This document shows positions 16,337-24,414 of a stretch of 64,000 bases of DNA, in pieces. Origin of the DNA: Rhizorhabdus wittichii RW1 (lineage in GTDB: Bacteria > Pseudomonadota > Alphaproteobacteria > Sphingomonadales > Sphingomonadaceae); contig CP000699.1 of NCBI GenBank assembly GCA_000016765.1, forward strand, positions 2,046,001-2,110,000, read 5' to 3'. Every line of letters starts with the position of its first letter. Positions within the stretch are counted from its first letter, which is position 1. The notes beneath the pieces are model-generated. The model was not told the origin of the DNA. It searched no databases and saw nothing but the letters and a program-made list of their open reading frames with translations. The position numbers and the translations under genes are program-made.

Positions 16337-18018
16337 GTGCGGGCATCCTCGATGCTGGGGGTCGCTCCGAGCGGCGGGTCCTCGACGAGGCCCAATCGTT
16401 CGGACATGTCTTTCCGAAGCCGGAATTTCTGGATCTTGCCGGACGGGGTCAGCGGAAATTCGTCGACGAACTCGACATAATGCGGGACCTTCCAGCGCGA
16501 GATGCGGGCGGCGCACCAGTCGCGGATCGCCGTGCCCGAGACGGCATGGCCGGGCCGCAGGTGCACGACGGCGCAGACCACCTCGCCATATTTCGGGTCG
16601 GGCACGCCGACGACGGCGACATCGCCGATCGCGTCATGCTCCTTCATGTAGGTCTCGATCTCGACCGGCGAGAGATTCTCGCCGCCGCGGATGATCATCT
16701 CCTTCGCGCGGCCGACGATCGCGACATAACCGTCCTCGTCCATCGTCGCGAGGTCGCCCGAGGCGACCCAGCCGCTTTCGTCCTCGACGCCCGGCCGGCT
16801 GCCATAGCCCGTCATCGCGCCGGGACCGCTGTAGAAGAGCTGGCCGATCGCGTTGCGCGGGACCGGCCGGCCGTCGCCGTCGCGGATCGACACGCTCACC
16901 CCGACCAGCGGGGTGCCGCTGGTCCGCGTCTTCTTGTCGACGCCGTCGCCGAGGATCGTCGTCGTCGTCACGCCGCAGGTCTCGGTCTGCCCGTAGCAGT
17001 TGATCACGTCGGCGCCGAAGGTGGCGCGGCAGCGGGCGAGCAGGTCCCTGGTCACCGGCGCGCCGCCGACGATGATCGTCGCCAGCGCGTCGAGGCGCCG
17101 CCCCGCGATCGAGGGATCGTCGAGCATCGCGATCAGCATCGTCGGCACGCCGATGAAGGCGGTGCAGCGCTCCTGTTCGAGGATGTCGAGCGCGATCCCC
17201 GGCTTGAAGATGTGGAGCGGCAGCAGCGTCGCGCCGTTGAGGCACGCGCCCGGCACCGAATTGCCCGAGCCGCCGACATGGAACAGCGGGAAGCCGACGC
17301 AGACCCGGTCGCCCTCCCCCAGCCCCCAGCGCCGATAGGAATTGCGCGCGGTCGTCGCGATCGCCGCGTGCGAGAGGCGGACCGCCTTCGGCACGCCGGT
17401 CGTCCCCGACGTATATTGGATCATCAGCGCCTCGCCCGGATCGACCTCGACGCGCGGCAGGCGATCGGGCGCGGCCGGCAGCAGCGCCGTCCAGATGCTG
17501 GAGAAGGCATGGACCCCGCGCAGCGCGGGCACGTCCGGGCGCGCCTCCGCGACGATCGTAGCGGCCGGCGCGCCGCCGATCAGGTCGGCATGGAAGATCG
17601 CGGCGGCGTTCGAATCGCCGAGCGCGAAAGCCAGCTCGCCCGGCCGGTAGAGCGGGTTCAGCGCGACGAGGACGAGCCCGGCCTTGGCGATCGCATATTC
17701 GAGCAGGATCCATTCGGGATGGTTCGGCCCCCAGATCGCGATCCGCTCGCCCGGCCGATAGCCCTGCGCGACCAGCGACGCCGCGAGGCGGTCGGCCGTC
17801 GCGTCGAGCTCGGCATAGCTCCAGGCGACGTCGGCCACCGCCGGCTGGTGCCGGTAGACCAGCGCCTCGCGCTCCCCCCATTGCCGCGCCGCGCCGGCCA
17901 GGGCGTCGCCCAGGCCGACCGCGACGCGGCACTGCGCCCGTTCCCGCTGGGGCGCGATCCGTTCGGACAGGAGAGGGTCCCGGTCGTTCACGCTGGTTTC
18001 TGGCCGGGCCTCGGACAT
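16333..18018 (-). CDS. Acyl-CoA synthetase (AMP-forming, FadD type)
   Basis: 561 aa. ANL-superfamily motifs: P-loop IQYTSGTTGVPKA, NCYGQTETCG, SGDLATMDEDGY and RAKEMIIRGGENLSP, with the C-terminal catalytic lysine region TPSGKIQKFRLR. It activates a carboxylate to acyl-CoA with ATP. In steroid pathways such enzymes (FadD3, FadD17, FadD19) activate side-chain or ring-CD acids. It is the first gene of a leftward operon with a crotonase and has a regulon element 75 bp upstream (18091-18107). The substrate cannot be read from sequence. Confidence 0.9.
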   Translation of the reverse strand: MSEARPETSVNDRDPLLSERIAPQRERAQCRVAVGLGDALAGAARQWGEREALVYRHQPAVADVAWSYAELDATADRLAASLVAQGYRPGERIAIWGPNHPEWILLEYAIAKAGLVLVALNPLYRPGELAFALGDSNAAAIFHADLIGGAPAATIVAEARPDVPALRGVHAFSSIWTALLPAAPDRLPRVEVDPGEALMIQYTSGTTGVPKAVRLSHAAIATTARNSYRRWGLGEGDRVCVGFPLFHVGGSGNSVPGACLNGATLLPLHIFKPGIALDILEQERCTAFIGVPTMLIAMLDDPSIAGRRLDALATIIVGGAPVTRDLLARCRATFGADVINCYGQTETCGVTTTTILGDGVDKKTRTSGTPLVGVSVSIRDGDGRPVPRNAIGQLFYSGPGAMTGYGSRPGVEDESGWVASGDLATMDEDGYVAIVGRAKEMIIRGGENLSPVEIETYMKEHDAIGDVAVVGVPDPKYGEVVCAVVHLRPGHAVSGTAIRDWCAARISRWKVPHYVEFVDEFPLTPSGKIQKFRLRKDMSERLGLVEDPPLGATPSIEDART

Positions 18019-18090
18019 CGGATAGCTTTGTTCTCTGGAGGACGGATCGCGCCGCGCCGCTGATTTCCCGACCGGGGTAACGCGGCGGCG

Positions 18091-18107
18091 CGCTCACCTT
18101 AAACTCG
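18091..18107 (-). promoter_or_regulatory. Regulon element copy 4
   Basis: On the minus strand reads CGAGTTTAAGGTGAGCG, a full consensus match preceded by AAAA. It points leftward at the acyl-CoA synthetase gene starting at 18018. Confidence 0.75.
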
Positions 18108-18148
18108 TTTTCCCTCCGATCCGGCCGCCGCCCCGGCTGCCCGGTATG

Positions 18149-18165
18149 CGAGTTATAAATGAACG
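18149..18165 (+). promoter_or_regulatory. Regulon element copy 5
   Basis: Reads CGAGTTATAAATGAACG and points rightward at the acyl-CoA dehydrogenase gene. An in-frame ATG at 18159 lies inside the element, which argues for the later start at 18249, about 85 bp downstream. Confidence 0.7.
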
Positions 18166-18248
18166 AACCGGCCGGTAGACCGGCGGCGAACCTCGGGCGC
18201 CGCCGCCGGGAAGGAGCCGCGCCCGATCCCCTTTCGCACAGGATCGAC

Positions 18249-19412
18249 ATGACCAACTTCCACGAGGCCGAGCATATCCAGATGCTTCGAGAGACGCTGC
18301 TGCGTTTCATCGAGAAGGAGATGCCGCTCGACCTCGTGCGGAAATGGGACCGCGACAATCATTTCCCGCGCGAGGTGCATGCCAAGCTCGCGGCGCTGGG
18401 GCTAATGGGGCTGACCGTGCCCGAGGAATATGGCGGCGGCGGGCGCGACGTGCGCGCGACGATCATGGCGATCGAGCTGCTCTGCGGCCGCAGCATGGCG
18501 GTCGGCGGGCCCTATATCCAGTCGGCCTGCTATGCCGGCCTCAACCTCGCCGAGGTCGGCAGCGAGCGCCAGAAGGCCGAGCTGCTCCCCCGCGTCGTCG
18601 AGGAGGGGATGATCTTCGCCTATGGGATCAGCGAGCCCGACGTCGGCGCCGACGTCGCCTCGGTGCGGACCACCGGCCGGGTCGAGGGCGATCGCCTGAT
18701 CGTCAACGGATCGAAGCGCTTCTGCTCGGGCGCGACGATCGCCAGCTACATCTACACGCTCGTCCGAACCGGCCCCCGGGAGGATCGCCACCGCAACCTG
18801 ACGCTCGTGCTGATCCCGTCGGACGCGGACGGCATCACCTTTGAGGCGCAGGACGCGCTCGGCCTCAAGGGGACCGGCACCTACGACGTCACCTTCGCCG
18901 ACGTGTCGGTGCCGCTCGCCAACGTGGTCGGCGAGGAGGCCGGGTTCAACAATGCCTGGACGATGCTCGTCGGCCCCGGGCTCGACATCGAGAAGATGGA
19001 GGTCGCCGCGATGGCGCTGGGCATCGCCTCCGCCGCGGTCGAGGAAGCCTGGGCCTATGCCCAGGAGCGCGTTCAGTTCGGCAAGCCGATCTCCGCCTTC
19101 CAGTCGGTTCGCCACATGCTGGCGGAGGCGAGGACCAAGCTGCACGCCTGCCGCGCGGTCACCTACCAGGCGGCCGACGCGCTCGACCGGGCCGAGGACG
19201 CCTCGCTGGAGACGTCGATGGCGAAGCTGTTCGTGTGCCAGACGGCGCAGGAGATCGTCCTCGCCTGCCAGCAGGTGCTCGGCGCCTATGGCTATATCAA
19301 GGAGTTCGACATGGAGCGGCACGTCCGCGACATCCTGGTCATGCCGATCCTCGGCGGCTCCTCCGCGATCCAGAAGAACAATATCTGCAACATGCTGAAG
19401 CTGCGCAAATGA
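18249..19412 (+). CDS. Acyl-CoA dehydrogenase, isovaleryl/long-chain type active site
   Basis: 387 aa from ATG 18249 (AGGATCG upstream). ACAD features are GLTVPEEYGGGGRD, AYGISEPDVGADVAS, NGSKRFCSGA, and QFGKPISAFQSVRH. At the C-terminus the usual catalytic Glu position reads GGSSAIQ (Ala instead of Glu). GPGLDIEKMEVAAMALG does align with the helix that carries the base in isovaleryl- and long-chain acyl-CoA dehydrogenases, so the enzyme is probably active with the alternative Glu. It is followed 43 bp later by a ferredoxin gene in the same direction. Substrate unknown. Confidence 0.88.
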   Translation: MTNFHEAEHIQMLRETLLRFIEKEMPLDLVRKWDRDNHFPREVHAKLAALGLMGLTVPEEYGGGGRDVRATIMAIELLCGRSMAVGGPYIQSACYAGLNLAEVGSERQKAELLPRVVEEGMIFAYGISEPDVGADVASVRTTGRVEGDRLIVNGSKRFCSGATIASYIYTLVRTGPREDRHRNLTLVLIPSDADGITFEAQDALGLKGTGTYDVTFADVSVPLANVVGEEAGFNNAWTMLVGPGLDIEKMEVAAMALGIASAAVEEAWAYAQERVQFGKPISAFQSVRHMLAEARTKLHACRAVTYQAADALDRAEDASLETSMAKLFVCQTAQEIVLACQQVLGAYGYIKEFDMERHVRDILVMPILGGSSAIQKNNICNMLKLRK

Positions 19413-19455
19413 CGACGACGATTCCGGCGGCTCCATCGATAGGACCGGCCCTCCC

Positions 19456-19776
19456 ATGCCGATGATCACCTTCGTCGCGCCCGACGGCGCCGAATATGTC
19501 GTCGACGCGCGCGGCCTGCATTCGGTGATGGAGGCGGCGCGCAACCATATGGTGCCGGGCATCGACGCCGATTGCGGCGGCTCCGGCTCCTGCGCGACCT
19601 GCCATGTCCATGTCGACGCCGCCTGGGCTCAGGCGACCGGCGCGGCGGACGAGATGGAGCAGGCGATGCTCGACTGCGTCGAGGAGCCGAGCGCCACTTC
19701 ACGCCTGTCGTGCCAGATCCGCGTCTCCGACGCGCTCGACGGCCTGGTGGTGCGGCTACCGGCCCGTCAGGGCTGA
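19456..19776 (+). CDS. [2Fe-2S] ferredoxin, adrenodoxin/P450 type
   Basis: 106 aa. Cluster ligands C40, C46, C49 and C86 (DADCGGSGSCATCHVHVD ... RLSCQI) follow the C-x5-C-x2-C-xn-C pattern of vertebrate-type ferredoxins that feed bacterial P450s. The P450 gene lies at 21811-22992 in the same regulon and is the likely client. No ferredoxin reductase is seen in the window. The last 10 bp overlap the end of the convergent DUF1330 gene. Family call is strong; the P450 partnership is inferred. Confidence 0.9.
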   Translation: MPMITFVAPDGAEYVVDARGLHSVMEAARNHMVPGIDADCGGSGSCATCHVHVDAAWAQATGAADEMEQAMLDCVEEPSATSRLSCQIRVSDALDGLVVRLPARQG

Positions 19777-20072
19777 GGCGGCACTCCGTCGGCGACCAGC
19801 AGCTCGGTGGCGACGCCGCTGCGGCGGCGCAGTTCGATCATGCCGGCATAGCGCGGATCGCGATACCAGGCCCGCGCCGATCGCATGTCGGGGAACTCGA
19901 TCAGCACGACCGCATCGGGGGCGGGGCCGGCGCCTTCGAAGCTCTCGCTCTCGCCGCCCTTCACCAGATAGCGCCCGCCATGCTCGGCGACGAGCGCCTC
20001 GGTCACCTTCCTATATTCGCGATACCAGTCCCAGTTCGCGACGTTCAGCTTGCCGACGATATATGCTGCCAT
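19767..20072 (-). CDS. DUF1330-family small protein
   Basis: 101 aa, MAAYIVGKLNVANWDWYREY..., ending VVLIEFPDMRSARAWYRDPRYAGM. This matches the DUF1330/dimeric alpha-beta barrel pattern, with the EFPD and AxxWYxxPxY elements. No enzymatic residues can be assigned. It is transcribed alone to the left and has its own regulon element about 40 bp upstream (20110-20126), so it belongs to the catabolic programme. Related ferredoxin-like barrels include small isomerases and monooxygenases; the role here is unknown. Confidence 0.8.
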   Translation of the reverse strand: MAAYIVGKLNVANWDWYREYRKVTEALVAEHGGRYLVKGGESESFEGAGPAPDAVVLIEFPDMRSARAWYRDPRYAGMIELRRRSGVATELLVADGVPPQP

Positions 20073-20109
20073 GATCCACCATCTTTCGACGGCCGATTAG
20101 CAGCGCGGG

Positions 20110-20126
20110 GCTTCACAATGTACTCG
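20110..20126 (-). promoter_or_regulatory. Regulon element copy 6
   Basis: On the minus strand reads CGAGTACATTGTGAAGC, a degenerate copy preceded by ATACG. It points leftward at the DUF1330 gene, about 40 bp from its start. No copy pointing at the adjacent TetR gene was found. Confidence 0.55.
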
Positions 20127-20250
20127 CGTATCGCCCCGAAAGGCGCCGCCCGCCTCGCAATCCCGGCCGAAATGCGCGATGCTCCGAACCGCCGGCAGGG
20201 TCCGATGGAGGCATCCGCCGGCAGGGAGGGACATCCGTCGCGACGATCCA

Positions 20251-20892
20251 ATGGGCGAGCAGATGGCGAACGAGACTGGCAGCGGCGGAGAGGTCGATCG
20301 CCGCAAGAACCCGAAGCAGCAGCGCGCCGTCACCACGGTCGACGCGATCACCCAGGCGACCCAGCAGATCATCATCAAGGAAGGCTTCAGGAACGCCACG
20401 ACCAACCGCATCGCCGAGGTGGCGGGCGTCAGCGTCGGATCGCTCTATCAATATTTCCCGAACAAGCAGGCGATCATCAAGACGCTGATCGAGGAGACCG
20501 TCTCCAAGGCCGCGGCCAAGGTCCGGACCGGCCTGCGCCGGCTGATGGAGGAGCCGCTCGAACCGGCGCTGCGCCAGATCATGACCCTGCTGCTCGCCAT
20601 GTACAAGGAGAACGACTTCATCCTGTTCCGGATATTGGACCAGGTCCCCGAGCTGAAGGAATATACCAAGAACCTGTCGGTCGAGATCTACACCTATTCG
20701 ACCAACCTGGCCTTCCTGGAACAGCATGAGACCGAGATCGTCGTCGCCGACCTGCCGACCGCGCTGCTCATCATCGAGCGGGCGACGATCCACAATATCG
20801 AATGTTTCCTGGCGCAGAATCCGACCGGCATCACCGAGGAGCAGCTCATCGACGAGCTGACGCGGATGGCGCTCAACTATCTGACCAAGTGA
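20251..20892 (+). CDS. TetR-family transcriptional regulator
   Basis: 213 aa from ATG 20251 (ATG 20263 is an alternative; neither has a strong Shine-Dalgarno). The N-terminal helix-turn-helix is TTNRIAEVAGVSVGSLYQYFPNKQAIIKTLIEE, within an otherwise helical protein of TetR length; the C-terminal ligand domain is unassigned. It is the only regulator in the first 40 kb and lies at the centre of the catabolic cluster, so it is a natural candidate to respond to the substrate or its CoA esters. TetR proteins normally bind palindromes, whereas the shared regulon element is a direct repeat, so whether it binds that element is open. Confidence 0.88.
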   Translation: MGEQMANETGSGGEVDRRKNPKQQRAVTTVDAITQATQQIIIKEGFRNATTNRIAEVAGVSVGSLYQYFPNKQAIIKTLIEETVSKAAAKVRTGLRRLMEEPLEPALRQIMTLLLAMYKENDFILFRILDQVPELKEYTKNLSVEIYTYSTNLAFLEQHETEIVVADLPTALLIIERATIHNIECFLAQNPTGITEEQLIDELTRMALNYLTK

Positions 20893-20902
20893 GGAAGGCC
20901 GC

Positions 20903-21694
20903 CTAGCGGCCGGAGATGCTCCGCTGGATCGCGCCGATCCGGTTGCGGACGAAATCGGACGCGAGCAGTTCGTGGAACAGCGCCGCTTCGGTCGCGATCG
21001 CGGCGGCGGTGCCGTCGGCATGGGGCGCCTTCGCCAGCGCCTTGGTGTGGCGGACCGCCTCGGGCGACAGCGCGACGATGTCGGCGAGCGCCCCCGCCGC
21101 CGCCGCCGCCAGCCGATCGGGCGCCGCCAGCTCGTTGACGATCCCCCATTGCACCGCCTGCTCGGCGGAGCAGCGCCCGCTGCCGAGGAACAGCGCCATC
21201 GTCCGCCGATGACCGATCAGTTGCGGCAGATGGAAGGTCGACCCGAATTCGGGAATCAGCCCCATCTTCGTGAACGGGAAGACTAGCGTGCAGCCGGGCA
21301 CCGCATAGACCAGGTCGCAATGGAGCAGCATCGTCGCACCGATCCCGACCGCATCGCCGTTCAGCGCCGCGACGACCGGCTTGGGAAAGGTCGAGAGGCG
21401 CTGCATGAAGAGGTAGGAGGGCTTCTCGTCGAAGGCGATCTCCGCCCCCTGCGCGAAGCCGCTCACGTCATGGCCGGCGGTGAAGATCGAGCCGGCCGCC
21501 GCGAAGGACAGCGCGCGCACGCCGTCGGCGGCGGCAGCATGGTCGATCAGCCGCACCAGCGCCCGGTACATCGCGTAGGTGATGGCGTTCCGCTTCTCCG
21601 CCCGGTCGAAGGTGACGGTCAGGACGCCATCGGCGGCATGTGCGCGGAGGCCCTCGGGCAGGTCGTCGGCAATCGTGGCGGGAAGGTCGGTCAT
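20903..21694 (-). CDS. Enoyl-CoA hydratase/isomerase (crotonase)
   Basis: 263 aa. Crotonase motifs are TFDRAEKRNAITYAM, GSIFTAGHDVSGF, GDAVGIGATMLLHCDL and PFTKMGLIPEFGSTFHLP, where the PEFGS Glu is at the usual acid/base site. Transcribed alone to the left, convergent with the TetR gene. Element 21771-21787 lies about 80 bp upstream. Third crotonase of the cluster. It may hydrate or isomerise a ring-derived enoyl-CoA; the substrate cannot be told. Confidence 0.88.
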   Translation of the reverse strand: MTDLPATIADDLPEGLRAHAADGVLTVTFDRAEKRNAITYAMYRALVRLIDHAAAADGVRALSFAAAGSIFTAGHDVSGFAQGAEIAFDEKPSYLFMQRLSTFPKPVVAALNGDAVGIGATMLLHCDLVYAVPGCTLVFPFTKMGLIPEFGSTFHLPQLIGHRRTMALFLGSGRCSAEQAVQWGIVNELAAPDRLAAAAAGALADIVALSPEAVRHTKALAKAPHADGTAAAIATEAALFHELLASDFVRNRIGAIQRSISGR

Positions 21695-21751
21695 CCACCG
21701 GCGGTATCACCGAGTCCCATTTAGCTTCTGCTCGCATTCGCCTCGGAAATA

Positions 21752-21768
21752 CGAGTTTATCGTGAGTT
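21752..21768 (+). promoter_or_regulatory. Regulon element copy 7
   Basis: Reads CGAGTTTATCGTGAGTT, preceded by AAATA. It points rightward at the P450 operon, about 45 bp before ATG 21811. Its end abuts copy 8 on the opposite strand, forming a face-to-face pair with GTGAG-TTCGCG-CTCAC at the centre. Confidence 0.7.
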
Positions 21769-21770
21769 CG

Positions 21771-21787
21771 CGCTCACCCTAGGCTCG
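21771..21787 (-). promoter_or_regulatory. Regulon element copy 8
   Basis: On the minus strand reads CGAGCCTAGGGTGAGCG. It points leftward at the crotonase gene starting at 21694. Unlike the other divergent promoters, the two elements here face each other, so the two promoters may interfere. Confidence 0.6.
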
Positions 21788-21810
21788 CCCCCAAGCAAGG
21801 CGAGAAGCAC

Positions 21811-22992
21811 ATGGAATATGATCCGTTCTCCGACGAGGCGATGCGCGACCCGCACGCCCTCTACACCAGGCTGCGCCAGGCCCCCGGCCCGCATTTCATC
21901 GAGAAATACAATGCCTGGGCGCTGGTCCATTTCGAGGACGTCTGGACCGTCAGCGTCAAGCATGAGGCCGACATCACCTTCACGGCCGGGCAGCCGCTGA
22001 CCAACGTCCTGCTCGGCGAGCCGATCCCCCACGCCTTTCCCAGCATGGACATGAGCGAGCATCGCAAGTGGCGGCGGGTCGTCCATGCCGATTACACCAA
22101 GGGCAATGTCGAAAAGGACCGCGACCGCATCACCGCGCTCGCCCGCGAGCTTCTGGCGCCCCTCGCCGCGCGGAAGCGGTTCGACTTCTACACCGACTAT
22201 GTGAACCGGCTGTTCGCGATCAACGCCGGCCATAATCTCGGCATCGACCGCGACAATGCGATCGAGTGGCGGCGCCTGATCGACGAGACGATGCACCGCA
22301 ACCCCGGCCAGGTCGGCACCTCGTCGGCGCGCAACCAGCAGGCCGGCATGGAACTGCACCGCCAGCTCCACGCCTATGTCGAACGGATTCGCCGCGATCC
22401 AACGCTGGCCGGGGGGCATTGCGCCAAATATCTCGACGCCGAGGTCGAGGGCCGCCGGCTCGAGAACCAGGACATCGTCAACATCATCATCATCTTCCTG
22501 ACGGTCGGATCGGGCACCACGCCCAACGTCTGCGCGGGGACGGTCTATTATCTCGCCCGGCATCCCGAGCAGCGCGACGCGGTGCTGGCCGATCCCGCGC
22601 TGATCCCGAAGGCCTTCTTCGAGGCCGCGCGGATCGACCAGCCGACCAACATGCTGTGCCGCCGGGCGGTCAACGACTTCTCGGTGCGCGGCGCCGAGAT
22701 CAAGGCGGGCCAGAACCTGCTGATGATCTACGCCTCGGCCAATCGCGACGAGGCCGAGTTCGAGCGCGCCGACGCGTTCGACATCTTCCGATCCTATCCG
22801 CGCGACCTGACCTACGGCATCGGCGGGCACAAATGCCTCGGCATGCACCTCGCGACGATGGCGGGGACGATCGCGCTGGAGGAATTCTTCAAGGTCTCCG
22901 GACGGTACGAGGTCGACGCCGCGCACTGCACCCGCGCCTATGGCGAGTTCCTGTCCGGCTTCGACCATCTGCCCGTCATCCTCGGCGCCTGA
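21811..22992 (+). CDS. Cytochrome P450 (candidate phenolic-steroid A-ring hydroxylase)
   Basis: 393 aa, class I soluble bacterial P450 without a membrane anchor. The I-helix motif is VGSGTTPN (232-239), the ExxR is E271-AAR274, and the haem loop YGIGGHKCLGMHLA has the thiolate C342 (Tyr replaces the usual first Phe). It heads an operon with an extradiol dioxygenase, a VOC protein, two ACADs and two MaoC proteins. In oestrogen degraders the P450 EdcA/OecB hydroxylates oestrone at C4 to make the catechol that the next enzyme cleaves; gene order and neighbours fit that role. Electron supply is probably from the ferredoxin at 19456. Confidence 0.92.
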   Translation: MEYDPFSDEAMRDPHALYTRLRQAPGPHFIEKYNAWALVHFEDVWTVSVKHEADITFTAGQPLTNVLLGEPIPHAFPSMDMSEHRKWRRVVHADYTKGNVEKDRDRITALARELLAPLAARKRFDFYTDYVNRLFAINAGHNLGIDRDNAIEWRRLIDETMHRNPGQVGTSSARNQQAGMELHRQLHAYVERIRRDPTLAGGHCAKYLDAEVEGRRLENQDIVNIIIIFLTVGSGTTPNVCAGTVYYLARHPEQRDAVLADPALIPKAFFEAARIDQPTNMLCRRAVNDFSVRGAEIKAGQNLLMIYASANRDEAEFERADAFDIFRSYPRDLTYGIGGHKCLGMHLATMAGTIALEEFFKVSGRYEVDAAHCTRAYGEFLSGFDHLPVILGA

Positions 22993-23022
22993 GCCGAGCG
23001 ACACCCGATCCAGGAGGACCCC

Positions 23023-23994
23023 ATGACGATACGCAGCCTGGGCTACATAGGCTTCGGCGCGCCCGATCCGGCGGCCTGGCTCCGCTACGGCACCGATATC
23101 CTCGGCCTGATGCCCGCCCGCGCGCTGGCCGGCGAGGATTGGGGCATACCCGCCATTCCCGGCTCCGGCCCGAAGAGCGGCGGCAGCGGCATCGCCGAGG
23201 ACGGAAGCGTCTATCTGAAGATGGACGACTGGCAGTGGCGGATCGCCGTCCACCCCGACGACACCAACCGCGGCGTCAAATATCTCGGCCTCGAGGTCGA
23301 GGACGAGGCCGACCTCGCCGCCCATGTCGCCAGGCTGCGCGAGGCCGGCTTCGTCGCCGAGATGGGCTCCGCCGAACAGGCCGAGGCGCGTTCGGTGAGC
23401 GGCATCGCCCATACGACCGACCCCTGCGGCAATGCGATCGAGCTGTTCCACGGCCCGACCGTCGACCGGAAATTCCAATCGCCGCTGGGGATGGAGTTCC
23501 TCGCCGGCCCGCTCGGCATCGGCCATGTCAACCTGCTCACCTCGAACCGGCTGGCGGCGGCCCGGGACTTCTACATGCGCGCCCTGGGCTTCCGGCTGGC
23601 CGACTATATCGCGTTCGGCGGCGGCAATTCGGCCAATTTCTATCGCTGCAACCCGCGCCACCATTCGATCGGGCTGCTCGAAGTCGGCCGCGCGATCGGC
23701 GTCCATCACCTGATGCTGGAGGTCACCAAGGTCGACATGGTGCTCCAGTGCCTCGAACGCGTGACCGACGCGGGGATCGCCGTGACCTCGACGGTCGGCC
23801 GGCACGTCAACGACAACATGCTGTCCTTCTACATGCGCAGCCCCTTCGGGTTCGAGGTCGAGATCGGCTTCGACGGCCGGCTGCTCGACGAGGACTGGAC
23901 GCCGAACCGCTTCGTCGAGGGCGACATATGGGGCCATCGCGGCCTCGATCCCGAGACGATCGCCAGGAACCTCGCCGCGATGCCGCAGGGATAG
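23023..23994 (+). CDS. Two-domain type I extradiol (catechol) dioxygenase
   Basis: 323 aa, two tandem vicinal-oxygen-chelate modules as in BphC/HsaC. The second module keeps the catalytic set: metal ligands His168 (GIGHVNL) and His229 (VHHLMLEV), a Glu in FGFEVEIG (278-280), and the GRHVNDNMLSFYMRSP segment with conserved His261 and Tyr270. These enzymes open a catechol next to the hydroxyls using Fe(II). It directly follows the P450 (30 bp gap), so it probably cleaves the catechol the P450 makes, as OecC/EdcB (4-hydroxyoestrone 4,5-dioxygenase) do. An HsaC-like role on a 9,10-seco catechol is the alternative. Confidence 0.92.
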   Translation: MTIRSLGYIGFGAPDPAAWLRYGTDILGLMPARALAGEDWGIPAIPGSGPKSGGSGIAEDGSVYLKMDDWQWRIAVHPDDTNRGVKYLGLEVEDEADLAAHVARLREAGFVAEMGSAEQAEARSVSGIAHTTDPCGNAIELFHGPTVDRKFQSPLGMEFLAGPLGIGHVNLLTSNRLAAARDFYMRALGFRLADYIAFGGGNSANFYRCNPRHHSIGLLEVGRAIGVHHLMLEVTKVDMVLQCLERVTDAGIAVTSTVGRHVNDNMLSFYMRSPFGFEVEIGFDGRLLDEDWTPNRFVEGDIWGHRGLDPETIARNLAAMPQG

Positions 23995-24003
23995 GAGAGC
24001 GCC

Positions 24004-24414
24004 ATGGCCGCCAGACTTGCCAAGCCGAGCCTCGATGCCGGACTGGTTTCGAACGACCTCGACGGGCTGATCCGTTTCTACAACGGCGTGCTGGGCCTTC
24101 CGCTCGCCGGCAGCGTGGATATCCCGAACGTCGGGCAGGTCACGCGCTTCCAGGTCGGCGACAGCGTGCTGCGCGTGCTGGTCCCGCTCGATCCGGCGCA
24201 ACCGCCGCCGGCGGGCCCGCGCTTCTCGTCGACGGCCGGCATCCGCTACCTCGCGCTCAGGATCGGCAATCTCGCCGAGACCGTCGAGCAGGTCGCGCAG
24301 GCCGGCTTCACCATCGCCGTGCCGCTCCACACGCTGCGCCCCGGGGTCCGGGTCGCGCTGGTCGAGGATGCGGACGGAAACACCATCGAGCTGATGGAGG
24401 AATCCGCGCCGTGA
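24004..24414 (+). CDS. Single-domain VOC (glyoxalase/bleomycin resistance fold) protein
   Basis: 136 aa. Single-module VOC features are SNDLDGLIRFYNGVLGLPLAG at the start and the C-terminal ALVEDADGNTIELME. It lies between the extradiol dioxygenase and an ACAD, 10 bp after the former, ending in a GTGA overlap with the latter. It could be an isomerase/epimerase (methylmalonyl-CoA epimerase-like) or process the ring-cleavage product. No substrate can be assigned. Confidence 0.8.
   Translation: MAARLAKPSLDAGLVSNDLDGLIRFYNGVLGLPLAGSVDIPNVGQVTRFQVGDSVLRVLVPLDPAQPPPAGPRFSSTAGIRYLALRIGNLAETVEQVAQAGFTIAVPLHTLRPGVRVALVEDADGNTIELMEESAP

Noticed and set aside
18249-19412. Acyl-CoA dehydrogenase apparently lacking its catalytic Glu (GGSSAIQ)
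   Set aside because: Not reported as a dead enzyme. The segment GLDIEKMEVAA aligns with the helix that carries the base in isovaleryl- and long-chain acyl-CoA dehydrogenases, so an alternative Glu is available.
22801-22860. P450 haem loop starting with Tyr instead of Phe (YGIGGHKCLG)
   Set aside because: The Cys ligand, glycines and His are intact, and aromatic replacement at this place is tolerated in bacterial P450s; not a sign of inactivation.
21757-24330. Antisense frame of 857 codons opposite the P450 and VOC genes
   Set aside because: Same shadow pattern; the opposite strand encodes complete P450 and extradiol dioxygenase motifs, and the frame crosses three real genes and the promoter elements.
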